From Amycolatopsis coloradensis (GTDB taxonomy: Bacteria; Actinomycetota; Actinomycetes; Mycobacteriales; Pseudonocardiaceae), in assembly GCF_001953865.1 (NCBI RefSeq), contig NZ_MQUQ01000018.1, positions 62,001 to 126,000 of the forward strand: 64,000 bases of DNA. Direction: 5' to 3'. A program made the position numbers and the translations under genes. The notes below the pieces were generated by a model. That model saw only the letters and a program-made list of their open reading frames with translations. It was not told the origin of the DNA and did not search any database. Position 1 is the first letter of the stretch. Each line of letters starts with the position of its first letter. Of the stretch, positions 25,808 to 36,000 are shown piece after piece.

Positions 25808-27007
25808 TCAATCGGCCATGGTCGCGGTGTGTAGATCTTCGAAGCAGTCGTCCATCAGTGTCAGCAAGTCTTCGTCTGTCAATCCATGGTGGATGGGTAA
25901 GGCGCGGACCTGCAACGCGCCCGCTTCCGCTCTCGGGCAAGAACCAGGTGCATAGCTTAGGTGACGCGGCAGTTGCACTCCGAACGGAGTACGTCGGCAC
26001 TCGTTCATGTGCTGGAATACCTGCTCCAGGTAGGAGACGCCCAAGAACGTACCTCGACCGGGTGGCACCCTGATCGGATATCTCCAATAAGATACGGTGC
26101 AGCCGGGGAACTCGGGTGGAAGCCCGAGTTCGAGAGTCGGGTGGTCTCGCAGTTTTTCGTTGATCGTGTCGACGAGCTCGACCCTTCGCCGGTTGAACTC
26201 GTCGATGCGCCCCAGTTGGGTCATGGCGATTGCTGCCTGCAGTTCGCTGATGCGGTGGTTGTGGCCGAAAACAAGATGTCCGCGTGCGCCGTCCGGCTGT
26301 TTGCCGGAAGGCGGGGGTACACCGAAGCGAAAGCTCGGTATGCCGGCATTCGAATAGAGAACGGCTCGCGCGTAGCCGTCGGCATTGTTTGTGGCGAAAA
26401 TACCACCTTCGCCGCAGGTTATGTGTTTGGACTGCTGAAAACTGTAGCAGCATGCGTCACCGAAGCTGCCGACGAGTTGTCCGTCGATAGTGGTGCCGAA
26501 GGCCTGTGCGCAGTCTTCGACCACCTTCAGGTCGAACTTGCCTGCCAAGTCCATCAGCCTTGCCATCGGGGCGGGCATGCCCCATAAGTGGACCACGACC
26601 ACCGCTCGGGTTCTGTCGCTGAGGGAAGGCTCGATCAGCTCGGGGTCGATGAGTAAGGTTTCCGGAATCACGTCGACGAATACCGGAATGCACCCTGCGG
26701 CGAGAATGGAGAGCGGCACGAACGCGGGGGAGATCGCCGGGCAGAGAACCTCGTCGCCAGGCTCGAGCCCCAAGCTGGCGATAGCCGCTTCGTTCGCGGA
26801 AGTCCCGGAGTTGACGCCGTGGGAATAGGCGAGTCCGGTCCATTCGCAGAAAACATCTTCCAGTTCGTCCGCCGCGCCGCCGTCCTTGCCTTCCTCTTGA
26901 CTCCCCCAGTCGGCGCCGTTGCCTCGCCAAAGCTGCCCTGATGTCAGCACCTTCGAGATGGCGGCTCGTTCTGCCCGACCGAACAGCGAATGTGGCATGA
27001 GGTCCAT
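25808..27007 (-). CDS. DegT/DnrJ/EryC1 (SMAT) family aminotransferase
   Basis: A 399-residue PLP enzyme from ATG 27007, with AGGAGCGG upstream. The fold markers are SGTSANEAAIASLGL, VVEDCAQAFG (Asp that binds the pyridine nitrogen) and QQSKHITCGEGG, with Lys194 forming the Schiff base. The opening QLWRGN is like that of enzymes acting on keto-cyclitols and keto-sugars such as scyllo-inosose aminotransferases. It would transaminate a ketone, plausibly the product of the GMC oxidase encoded next. An upstream extension of 47 codons is less likely. Lower GC than its neighbours. Confidence 0.85.
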   Translation of the reverse strand: MDLMPHSLFGRAERAAISKVLTSGQLWRGNGADWGSQEEGKDGGAADELEDVFCEWTGLAYSHGVNSGTSANEAAIASLGLEPGDEVLCPAISPAFVPLSILAAGCIPVFVDVIPETLLIDPELIEPSLSDRTRAVVVVHLWGMPAPMARLMDLAGKFDLKVVEDCAQAFGTTIDGQLVGSFGDACCYSFQQSKHITCGEGGIFATNNADGYARAVLYSNAGIPSFRFGVPPPSGKQPDGARGHLVFGHNHRISELQAAIAMTQLGRIDEFNRRRVELVDTINEKLRDHPTLELGLPPEFPGCTVSYWRYPIRVPPGRGTFLGVSYLEQVFQHMNECRRTPFGVQLPRHLSYAPGSCPRAEAGALQVRALPIHHGLTDEDLLTLMDDCFEDLHTATMAD

Positions 27008-27611
27008 CGAAGTCCCGCTCCTGTGGTCGTCGGCGTTCGCCACCCGTGTAGGCAATGCGGTACGTGCCAGGAGCACCGTCGCAGGTGATCGCCTGCCGAG
27101 GCAACCTCTGTGGCCACCGGTTGCGTATTCGATATCGCCATTCGGCACGGGCCATTCGCTTCGGTGAATGAGCCGGTCCGGACGGCTTCATCGTGTACGC
27201 CCATGTGGCGGTATCGGCCTTCGTCCAGGTCGACGATCACCTTGGGGGAGACGGGCTATGCATTCGAGGTCGTCGCGGCCCGTGGCGGCGCGTCGGATCG
27301 AGGAGTCACGAATGGGTGGCCAGCACCAAGTGACCTGCGGTTCTTCGGGTCATGGCGCCAATCCGATCTGCACCGTGCGATGCTTGTCACGTGAAGGACA
27401 CGGAGTCGCGGAGAGAGCGCGACGGCGAGGTTGGAAGGAACCGCGATCGAGGCAGGCCGGCGTCGCAGCGGTGTGGACCGTTGGGGCAAATGGCGGAGCC
27501 CACGATGTGGGAGCGAGACCAAAGAGGCTGACGGTGTACTTCATGCCCTGTCGAGCGTGTGTGGTTTCCTGGCCGACGAACTTACGAACACCATGAGTGG
27601 CGGGAGAAACC
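27008..27611. other. 604-bp divergent intergenic region
   Basis: It separates the leftward aminotransferase gene from the rightward TIR gene. Short frames cross it on both strands, but none has both a ribosome-binding site and a recognisable protein. No RNA gene or clear palindrome seen. It must hold both promoters and perhaps decayed sequence marking the island edge. Confidence 0.5.
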
Positions 27612-29255
27612 ATGGCATCCGCGGGGTACTTCATCAGCTACTCGTCGGTCGATGGTGAAGAATTCGCACTGAGGCTGGCGGATACGTTGGAAGCTGGTCC
27701 TCCGTCCTACCCGGCGTGGCTGGACCGGCGCGCCTTGAGGCCGGGTGAGGACTGGGATGAGCAGATAGCCGAAGCGCTGCGGCTGTGTCGCGGACTCCTT
27801 TTCGTCATGACCAAAGACAGCGTCAAAGCCGAGTCGGTGTGCAAGCAGGAGTGGAGCCGGGCGCTGACCCACAAGAAGCCGATCTTGCCGTTGCGTTTCG
27901 ATGTCGACGCCGAGATGCCGTTCCGGCTCGGCAGTCGCCAGTACATCGATTTCGCGGACTTCGCGTCCGGGCTCGCACGACTTCGGCAGCATCTTGCCTG
28001 GATGCGTACTCCTCAGGGAGTTCTCTCGGAACTCGAGGTGCAGCTCCTGGATGCCAGACGTGAGCTTCCGCGAGTCCCGGCCGGTAGGCGTCCGGTCATC
28101 GAGGCCGCTATACGGGATATCAGTGAGAAAATAAAAAAACAGCGACTTGCCCTCGAAATCGATGACCCGAATTCGCAAGTATTGCACGATTTTTCATCCG
28201 ATTTAGGAGCATCTTCTCAAAGAATGTCCGACTTGCTGACTGGTCCAGAATCAAGAAATCTGTCGTCTGGTGCCACGAGCGAACACGGCAGAGGCGCTGG
28301 CCATGGGTTTTCCACAGTGCAGCTCGAAAGCCTGAACCTGCCGAATCGTGTCGGCATCGAGGCGTACCAGCTGGGTGCCGAGCTCGTGGCAGGCTCGATT
28401 GTTCTGGACTCCGCGATCTGTGATTACGACGGGTTGGCTCTCGATAATGTGAAGGTCGAGCACGCCGGTGTCGCCGACGGTAATGTCTTGCATCCGGAGT
28501 TCGTTCTCGACGAGAAGCGGAAGAGTCCGGAGCCGAAGCCGAATCGCCCTAAAGTGCATCTGGTGGATTGGAACGCGCCGATTATAGACCAGGGCGACAT
28601 TTTGACTCTCGACGTGATCAGAACCGATTATTGGCTGTCGGAAGCGACGCAGCGATCGATTCCGCGAATTCAGCAGGAAGTTCGCGGTGGAAATATCGAT
28701 TTGCTGCGGATGGCACGACGTCTCGACGTGCACCTCGTGGTCATCGCCGAAGGCGACGGCACGATGATCCTCACCCGTCGCGGGCGGCATGTCGCCACGG
28801 AGCCGGGAACGTGGATGGTCTCCGTCGGCGAGAGCATGGATTGGGAGCAGGACCTGACCTCCGCCGGGGTGCCGCATCCGGCGGCGACCGCGCGCCGCTG
28901 CCTGTCCGAACGAGACGAGCTCAATCTCCCTTCCGAGCTGCTGGGATCAGCGCGGCTGCAGTTGATCGCCATTGCCACGGAGTGGTCCGAGATGCTCGTG
29001 AACCTCGTGGTCAAGGTGAAGATACCGAATCTGACCGCAAAGGATGTCGGCCTTCATTTCAGGCGAGGGGAAAATGTTCAGGTGGACAGTGTTCCCTTCA
29101 CCTCGGATTCCTGTGTCGACCTACTTCGTGCCGGTTCGTTTTCCGGGTCGATCGGCGGTGGAGTGACGACGCCGGTCAACGACATCTCACTGGTCGCGCT
29201 GCTCGCCGTCGCGAGGTCGGAATTCTCTCTGTCGGAAATCACGGCAAGGGTATAG
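27612..29255 (+). CDS. TIR-domain protein with Nudix-like C-terminus
   Basis: A 547-residue protein. Residues 5-135 form a TIR domain: YFISYSSVDGEEFALRLADTL, DRRALRPGEDWDEQIAEAL, and the probable catalytic Glu80 in VCKQEWSRAL, which would cleave NAD+. Residues 140-235 are a charged helical linker with an AT-rich stretch. Residues 370-440 resemble a Nudix fold (HLVVIAEGDGTMILTRRGR ... GTWMVSVGESMD ... ARRCLSERDELNLP), with Glu407 and the RRCLSERDEL replacing the usual RExxEE. It may sense or hydrolyse an ADP-ribose product. ATG 27612 follows GGGAGA. A defence effector is inferred. GC is lower than in flanking genes. Confidence 0.75.
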   Translation: MASAGYFISYSSVDGEEFALRLADTLEAGPPSYPAWLDRRALRPGEDWDEQIAEALRLCRGLLFVMTKDSVKAESVCKQEWSRALTHKKPILPLRFDVDAEMPFRLGSRQYIDFADFASGLARLRQHLAWMRTPQGVLSELEVQLLDARRELPRVPAGRRPVIEAAIRDISEKIKKQRLALEIDDPNSQVLHDFSSDLGASSQRMSDLLTGPESRNLSSGATSEHGRGAGHGFSTVQLESLNLPNRVGIEAYQLGAELVAGSIVLDSAICDYDGLALDNVKVEHAGVADGNVLHPEFVLDEKRKSPEPKPNRPKVHLVDWNAPIIDQGDILTLDVIRTDYWLSEATQRSIPRIQQEVRGGNIDLLRMARRLDVHLVVIAEGDGTMILTRRGRHVATEPGTWMVSVGESMDWEQDLTSAGVPHPAATARRCLSERDELNLPSELLGSARLQLIAIATEWSEMLVNLVVKVKIPNLTAKDVGLHFRRGENVQVDSVPFTSDSCVDLLRAGSFSGSIGGGVTTPVNDISLVALLAVARSEFSLSEITARV

Positions 29256-29334
29256 GGGAATGACGCCGTGCGTGTTCGTGTGTGCCGGTCCGCGGTGGGT
29301 GAGGGCTGGTGCCTGAACTCGTCCGGGACCTGAG

Positions 29335-31716
29335 ATGCTGGCTACCGTGACGGAGGAGAAGCCACCACCACGACGGGTGTTCGTCAGCCACACCTCTGAG
29401 CTGCGGCGGTTGCCCGCCGAGCGCTCGTTCGTCGAAGCCGCGGAGTCGGCGATTCACCGCGCCGGTGACACCCCGATCGACATGGCGTACTTCTCCGCAC
29501 AGGACGCCAAGCCGGCGGACGTGTGCCGGAAGACGGTGGCAGATGCCGACGTCTACCTGCTGATCGCGGGGTTCTGCTACGGCACGCCGGTACGTGATCG
29601 TCCTGAACTCTCGTACACCGAACTCGAGTTCGAAGCGGCTACCGCGGCGGGACTGCCGAGGCTGGTGTTTCTTCTCGGTGCCGACACTGTCGGCACCGCC
29701 GAACTTCTCTCGGACACTCGCTTCGGATCGCGTCAACAGGGATTTCGGGCACGGCTGCACGACGTCGGTGTCACCACGACCATCGTGTCGTCGCCGGACC
29801 AGTTGGAAACCGCCGTGTTGCAGGCGCTGACCGCGCTCTCCCCGCGGAGAGCGGAGACCTCTTCCGCCGGGCGGGTCTGGGGCGTTCCGGCGCGTTCCGT
29901 CCAGTTCACCGGCCGCGACGACCTCCTGGCCGAACTGAGGACCGCGCTCGGCACCGACCGCCGGGCCGTGGTCCAGGCTGTGCACGGCATGGGCGGAGTC
30001 GGCAAGACGACAGCCGCGCTGGAGTACGCGCATCGATACGGCGACGACTACGACGTGGCGTGGTGGATCCCCGCGGAGCCCGCACTGATCCTGGAGCGGC
30101 TCGCGGAACTGGCGCGGGCGCTCGGGGTGGCCACGGCCGACGATCAGCCGGACGTCGCGCTGGCTCGGCTGCTGGGCACGCTGCGGCTGCGAAAGCGATG
30201 GCTGCTGATCTTCGACAACGCCGAGAACCCGGCGGCGGTCAACAAGTTCCTCCCGAGCGGGCCTGGCCACGTCATCATCACCTCCCGGAACCCGGACTGG
30301 GCCGGTATGGGGCGCCCGCTGGCGATCGGTGACTTCACCAGGCCCGAATCGATCGAAGTACTCCGTGCGCAGGCACCCCATCTGAGTGAGACGGACGCGG
30401 ACCGGATCGCCACGGAACTCGGCGACCTGCCGTTGGCGATCGACCAGGCCGCCGCCCTGCTGTCGGAGACCGGCTGGACGGCGCCGTCCTACCTGGCGTT
30501 GTTGAAGGACAGGGCCGATCAGATCCTGGCCCACGGCGAGCCAGCGGCCGGCTACCGGGTGTCCCTGGCAGGCTCCTGGGCCTTGGCGTTCGATGAACTC
30601 GCGACCGACAACCTCGCGGCGCTGCAGATGCTGACGATGACCAGCTGGCTGGCTCCCGAACCCGTTCCGTTCACCCTCTTCACCGAGCACCCGGACCACC
30701 TTCCGCACGCGCTGGCCGAGGCTGTCAGGGACCCGTTGGCGTTCGCCACGGTCACCGCCACGTTGCGCCGCCACGCCCTGGCCCGGATCACCCCGCGGAC
30801 GGTGCAGCTCCACCGTGTTCCCGCCGTCTTGCTGCGGACTCGCACCTGCGACGATGAATCGACTACCGGAGACGGCTGGGTGGCAGGCGTTGCGCGCCTG
30901 CTCGCGGAGGCCGCACCGGAAGCTCCGGGGGCCAACCCGTCGGTGTGGCCGGCATGGCGGCAGCTCTTGCCGCATGTTCTCGCGGTGACCGAACTGGCCC
31001 GTTCGACCGGTGTCGCGGTCGAGGAATCGTTTTCCCTGCTCGAGGGCGCCGCCGCTTACCTGCGGGCTCGAGGCGAACCTCGGCCTGCCAAACGGCTCTA
31101 CGAAGAGGTCTATCGCCATCGCCGTGCCGAGTCAGGCCCGAACGCCCCCATCACTCTCGCCGCGGCCGGGAATCTCGCGCTCACGCTCTGGGACGTGGGT
31201 GAGTTCGAGCGAGCGCGCGGACTCAACGAGGACACTCTCGACCGCTACCGGCGGGTACTCGGTGACGATCACCCCGACACGCTCATCTCGGCCGGTAATC
31301 TGGCCGTGAGCCTTTGGAGTCTCGGTGAGTTCGAGCGAGCGCGCGGACTCAACGAGGACACTCTCGACCACTACCGGCGCCTTCTCGGTGACGATCACCC
31401 GGACACTTTGGCCTCGGCAGTGAATCTCGCGCTCGTGCTGTGGAGCGTCGGCCAGCGGGAGCGGGCGTGCGAGCTCAATGCGGACACCCTCGGTCGCTGT
31501 CGGCGGGTACTCGGCGACGATCACCCCCACACTCTCACCACGGCGGCGAACCTCGCCCTCGACTTGCTGCGCTTGGGCGAGTTCGTGCAGGCACACGAAC
31601 TCAATGAAGACACTCTTCGCCGCCGAAAGGCCGTGCTCGGCGACAGTCACCCTGACACCCTCACCTCGGCCGCCATGCTCGAAGACAACCTTCGGGCACT
31701 CCAAGCGGAGCAATAG
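29335..31716 (+). CDS. DUF4062 - NB-ARC - TPR protein (STAND/NLR-like)
   Basis: A 793-residue sensor-type ATPase. Residues 13-140 are a DUF4062 domain (RRVFVSHTSELRRLP ... ADADVYLLIAGFCYG), a TIR relative. Residues 185-460 are NB-ARC: Walker A HGMGGVGKTT (Lys224), Walker B WLLIFDNAEN (Asp294), VIITSRN, and the GDLPLAID loop. Residues 575-785 are four or more 42-residue kinesin-light-chain-type TPRs (VLGDDHPDTL). STAND proteins oligomerise on ligand recognition by the repeats and switch on the N-terminal effector. Start ATG 29335, or GTG 29347. Likely antiviral sensor. Confidence 0.85.
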   Translation: MLATVTEEKPPPRRVFVSHTSELRRLPAERSFVEAAESAIHRAGDTPIDMAYFSAQDAKPADVCRKTVADADVYLLIAGFCYGTPVRDRPELSYTELEFEAATAAGLPRLVFLLGADTVGTAELLSDTRFGSRQQGFRARLHDVGVTTTIVSSPDQLETAVLQALTALSPRRAETSSAGRVWGVPARSVQFTGRDDLLAELRTALGTDRRAVVQAVHGMGGVGKTTAALEYAHRYGDDYDVAWWIPAEPALILERLAELARALGVATADDQPDVALARLLGTLRLRKRWLLIFDNAENPAAVNKFLPSGPGHVIITSRNPDWAGMGRPLAIGDFTRPESIEVLRAQAPHLSETDADRIATELGDLPLAIDQAAALLSETGWTAPSYLALLKDRADQILAHGEPAAGYRVSLAGSWALAFDELATDNLAALQMLTMTSWLAPEPVPFTLFTEHPDHLPHALAEAVRDPLAFATVTATLRRHALARITPRTVQLHRVPAVLLRTRTCDDESTTGDGWVAGVARLLAEAAPEAPGANPSVWPAWRQLLPHVLAVTELARSTGVAVEESFSLLEGAAAYLRARGEPRPAKRLYEEVYRHRRAESGPNAPITLAAAGNLALTLWDVGEFERARGLNEDTLDRYRRVLGDDHPDTLISAGNLAVSLWSLGEFERARGLNEDTLDHYRRLLGDDHPDTLASAVNLALVLWSVGQRERACELNADTLGRCRRVLGDDHPHTLTTAANLALDLLRLGEFVQAHELNEDTLRRRKAVLGDSHPDTLTSAAMLEDNLRALQAEQ
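31198..31369 (+). repeat. Identical 46-bp direct repeats inside the TPR region
   Basis: Bases 31198-31243 recur exactly at 31324-31369, a 126-bp (42-codon) period. DNA identity, not only protein similarity, between neighbouring TPR units indicates recent duplication or gene conversion in the ligand-recognition region. Confidence 0.85.
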
Positions 31717-31743
31717 TCAAGACTTGTGGATGCGGTGTGGTGG

Positions 31744-32202
31744 TTACCCGGGCGGCCGGGGGTAGCGCATCGTGATCTTGATGTCGTTGTCGCCGTGTCG
31801 TGCTGTTTCCCGCAGGCCGAGTCGCCGGTAGAGGGCGTATGCGCGGTGGTTGACCGCTAGGACGTGCAGGACCAAGTCCTGGCGTAGCTGGTCGGCCTCG
31901 CTCAGCAGCGCGGTGATGAGGTGGGTGCCGATGCCGCGCCCTTGATGGTCGGGATGGATCTCGATGCGGGCAAGGTAGATCTCGGTGGCGCGGTACTCGA
32001 CGTTGAGCATGCCGATATCAGCGCCGTCGGCGGTGATGATCTGCCACTGGTCCGGATCGAACCCGCGGGTGTGATAGTCCCGCTGGGCGTGCTCGTCCCA
32101 CCCCCAGACCGCGGTGACGTAGTCGCCCATGGCGGCCTTGTGCAGCTCGAAGCAGAACTCGCTGTCGGCGGGCATGGCCGGCCGCAGGCCGATGACGCTC
32201 AC
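31744..32202 (-). CDS. GNAT-family N-acetyltransferase
   Basis: A 152-residue acetyltransferase that uses acetyl-CoA. The family motif A is clear: IEIHPDHQGRGIGTHLITALL, then NHRAYALYRRLGLRE. The N-terminus IGLRPAMPADSEFCFELHKAAMGDYV is complete. GTG 32202 overlaps the stop of the eroded IS256 transposase (GTGA), which means that the mobile element remnant now forms its 5' flank and perhaps its transcript. Substrate unknown. Confidence 0.85.
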   Translation of the reverse strand: MSVIGLRPAMPADSEFCFELHKAAMGDYVTAVWGWDEHAQRDYHTRGFDPDQWQIITADGADIGMLNVEYRATEIYLARIEIHPDHQGRGIGTHLITALLSEADQLRQDLVLHVLAVNHRAYALYRRLGLRETARHGDNDIKITMRYPRPPG

Positions 32203-32813
32203 GCGGCGTCCTGCTCGGGGCGTTCGACCAAGACGCCGTCGCGGAAAAGGGCACCGGCACGGACGAGTGCGACCAAGTGGGGTGCGTCGACCACGCGCCG
32301 GCGGGCCTGAGCGGACTCGATGAGCTTGAAGGCCATGGCCAGGCCGGCTGCTCGCGACCCGGGGCCTTTGGTGACCTCGGTCCGGTGCCGAACGGTGGCG
32401 AAAATCGACTCGATCGGGTCGGTGGTGCGCAGATGGTCCCTGTGCTCGGCCGGATGGTCGTAGGACGCGAGTAGTTCGTCGGCGCGCGCACCGATCATCG
32501 CCAATAGGCACAGTTCTTCGAGGCGGATTTTGACGTGGACGCCGTCTGCCCACGGATACACGTAGTCCACATCGGACAGATCACGCTCGGCGAACAGCCG
32601 CTGCCCGGTCAGTTTCGTGATCATCGCCGCTGACAAGCCCTTGGCCGAGCCGAGGAACTGCTCCAACGCGGGCACGAAGTCCCCACTCGACAGGCCGTGC
32701 AGATAGCCGTTACACACCATCAACCTGCGACTGCGCTCGTCGGTGAACTGGGCGTCGTAGTGCAAGGCTTCAGCCGGCATTCGCCATCGACGAACCGGCC
32801 ACTGGACGGCCAT
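32199..32813 (-). pseudogene. IS256-family transposase, internally deleted
   Basis: A 204-codon frame keeps three separated blocks of a normally 400-residue IS256 transposase. They are AQFTDERSRRLMVCNGY, then YLHGLSSGDFVPALEQFLGS through VDYVYPWADGVHVKIRLEE, then LLASYDHPAEHRDHLRTTDP through ARRRVVDAPHLVALVRAG. Most of the catalytic centre between the second and third blocks is missing, so it cannot transpose. The joints preserve the reading frame. No terminal inverted repeats found; the right end abuts the GNAT start. The 200 bp to its right (32814-33012) has no gene I recognise and may be further remnant. Confidence 0.8.
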
Positions 32814-33012
32814 CGTCAGCAGCAGGATCAGGGACCACGGTGAGCATCGGGTCGAACCTTCCCAGCCGAGGCCGCAACGCCGGTCTTGATCGAAACCTTC
32901 ACCGGATCACCAGGGAAGGTACGCCCCTGCCCGGCCAATCCACAGGTCTCGATCATTGCTCCTCCCAGCGCTCGCCGACCGAACTTGGACCTGGAATGGC
33001 TCTGCCCGGCTT

Positions 33013-36000
33013 TCATGGCGCCGCGGTGGTGGTTACCCTCACCAGCCATTGAAGCCAGTCCCGGTCGGCAGGGTGCACGTAGCTCGTTTCTCGTGTCACT
33101 TCTGCCAGTGCCGCGGGGTCGAGCAGGCCGGCGGACGCCCGGGCCGCCGCGATGTCGAACAACCAGCGAGCGAAGGTGCCGTCAGGATCACCGCGGAGCG
33201 CGTCGACGAGTTCGGCGGAGAACCGCGTGGACTTGTCGGTGACACTGCGGGAACAGGACAACAGAAATCGGAGATACGGATCCGGATCTTCGGTGGCGGC
33301 GGCTCTCCATGCCGGGTCGCCCAGCCGGAGGAGCCCCTCCAGCGCGAGTCGTCGGACTGCAGGACACTCGTCCTTCGCGGACGACAGAAGCAGGCTTCTG
33401 ACTTCTGGGGTCGCGTTCGACCACGCCAGGGCGGTTGACAGCGAAGCCGCCCGGACGATGTCGTGATGCGGCGAGTGCTCGCGCAGAACGGCCGAAGCCT
33501 CCGGATCCTCGCCCCACCAGGATGCCAAGAGCAGGAGGTCGCTGACATGTCGCACGGTGAGTAGCTCCGACCGATCGTGTTCTCCGGCGGACTTGCTCCC
33601 GCTGAGGCGCTCGTAGGCCATGTAGTGCAGCCATTCGAACGACGAACAGACGGCCCAGCCCAGGGCGTCACTTGTCCGGTCATCGACCGGCCAGCCGGAG
33701 ACCAGTGCCTGGATGGCCGAGTTGTGAACCCTGATCTCCTGGTCTCGCGCGGCTTCGAACAGAGCCTCCTGAGTTTCCGGAGTGCGCCATAACGCGAGCA
33801 GATCGGCTGCGTTGCCCCAGTCCGTCCAATGCGGTTTACGCGTCGCTTCGCGCAGCATCGGAATCGTGACAGCGGCACCGGGGAGCATTCCCGCCGACAA
33901 GCGCGCGGCAGTCTGACGAACGTGCTGATTGTCGTCGTCGGTGGCCTTTGCCAGCGCCGACTTGGTTTCCGGCCAGCCCGGCCACCGACGTGTCAAGACT
34001 TCCAGGGCGTCCTGGCGGACCTGCCACGCCACCGACTCGGTCAGGTCCAGCACAACCCGCCTGGATCCCGGATCGTCCGGAACTCGCACGTCGGCGTTCC
34101 GGATCTGCTCGAGGGCGGCGAATCGCGGATCATCGATCCGTGCCTGGGCAGGAGACGGTTCGAGTTGTTCCCGCTTTCGAGTGCTCCTGGCGAATTCCAC
34201 CACGGACAGGGTGACGTCCGTTTCCGCATCCGCCATCGCGGCTGCCGTCGCTGGATGCCTGGGCCAACCTGTCAGCAGGGCCTCCAAGGCTGTTTGCCGG
34301 TTGCCCGGACTATAGTCGCGACAGGCGGTTGTCAGAACGCGCAGTGTTCGTGGCTCGCCGGGCCAGTAGGTGGCGACCAGTCGGACCGCGGCGGACCGCA
34401 CGGTCCATACAGGATCGCTGAGTGCTCGGACGGCGATGTCAAAGGATGAAGCGTCCTCGGGCTTGGCTTCGATGAGCAGTTCCAGCGCGGTCTGGCGCAC
34501 CAGATAATGAAAGTCGTGCACAGAGTGTCGAATGATGTCGAGTGATGCGCTCGATCCGGGCCATCGTGCGACGTTCACCTCCAGGTTGACGAGGCGCACG
34601 CGATAGTTCGGGTGAGTTCCCGCGTTTCGCAGAATCGATCTCGCCTGTTGCTCTCCTACTGTCGACGTCAGGGCGAATTGCGTGAGCGACCGGACGCTGT
34701 CGCTGTTGTCGCTGATTCCGATACGGAAAAGATTCTCGGATTCGTCGGTGATCGAGGACAGGCGTGCCAGTCGTACCGCGCCCAACTGACGAGAGACGAC
34801 GTCGAGGTGGCGAAGGTCTGCGGATCCGCATGCCTCGTCGAAGGCATCGCCGCCCGCCACGCCGCGTTGCAGTTCCCACGCTGCCACGGCCACTTCCGGA
34901 TCACCGTCATGACGGGCTGCCTCCAGCAGTTCCCGGACCCGGCTGTCCTGTGGTCCGCTCGTGGCGAGATCGCGCAATACCTGTATCCGACGGTCAGGTT
35001 CCGGATCCCGTGCGCCGTCGGCCAAGGTGTCGAACATCGAATCCTCGTCCGCGTAGGCTCCCCGCAGAGCGGCGCCTGCCGCCCGTCGAACGTTGCGGTC
35101 CTCGTGGTGCAAGACCGCTTGTAGTCTTGTGACGGTCTCCGGATCCTCGTACCAGCGGACGCAGAGGGAGTCCAGGCCGAGCCGCCGGACGGACCAGTCG
35201 AGGTCGGTAGTGGCCGCGGTCGCGGCGCGGTGGACCATCGTGGCGTCCTGCTCGGTGACGATCAACGATTCGAGCGCGATGCGGCGTATCTCGTCCGACG
35301 AGTCGGTGAGCCCCCGTTCGCGTGCGTTGCTCGTCTCGGCATGGTCCGGCCAGGCCGCCAGCAACGCGGCCAAGCCGTGGAAGCGGACTTCTGAATCGTC
35401 GTCGCGCGAGAACCCGGCGATCAAGTCGATCGCATCAGGGAACTTCTCGCGTCGCGCGCTGATTATTTCAGCGGCCGCGAGGCGAACGTCCGGCTCGGGA
35501 TCCTGTGTCGCGGACCGGACCGCGGACAGGACGTTCTCGTCGAACCCGGACCGTGCCGCGGTGTGCAAGGCCGCTCGGCGAAGCTTGGGGTTCCCGGTGG
35601 GTCCGTCGGCTTGACCACACGGCCGAACCGTATTCGCCGCGAGGGTGCAGGCCAGCGAAGCCGCCCATCGCCGTAGCTGGTAGTAAGGGTCGGTCAAGGC
35701 CGCGTCGACAAGGGTCGTGAGTTCCACGACCCCGGGCGCGAGACTCGCCAGTATGGTCGTTGCCGTGTAGCGCAAGGAGTCCGAGGGATCGCGGCGTCCG
35801 CGGTGCAACGCGCGAGCTGTGTCTGTCGCGTCGGGCCGACGCGCGGCGAGTGATTCCAAGGCCGTCCTGCGCAGCAACCAGGATCGGCTCCGGGCGACCC
35901 GGTGCAGGACTCGTACCGTTTCGGCTCGATCGCCCCAGAACCGCGCCGCGACTTCGACGGCCTGACGGCGGACGTTGTCCGTGGCGTCCTCGCACAACCG

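Noticed and set aside
24335..27007. Aminoglycoside-type biosynthetic cluster
   Set aside because: Only two candidate genes; no cyclitol synthase, glycosyltransferase or resistance gene is nearby.
27110..27394. Short open frames in the 604-bp gap before the TIR gene
   Set aside because: No ribosome-binding site, no recognisable protein and overlapping alternatives on both strands.
28130..28145. Run of seven A residues in the TIR gene as a frameshift site
   Set aside because: The zero frame stays open to the end with sensible C-terminal domain sequence, so no frameshift is needed.
29239..31119. 626-residue leftward open frame
   Set aside because: Antisense to the NB-ARC-TPR gene with its clear Walker motifs; a GC-bias shadow.
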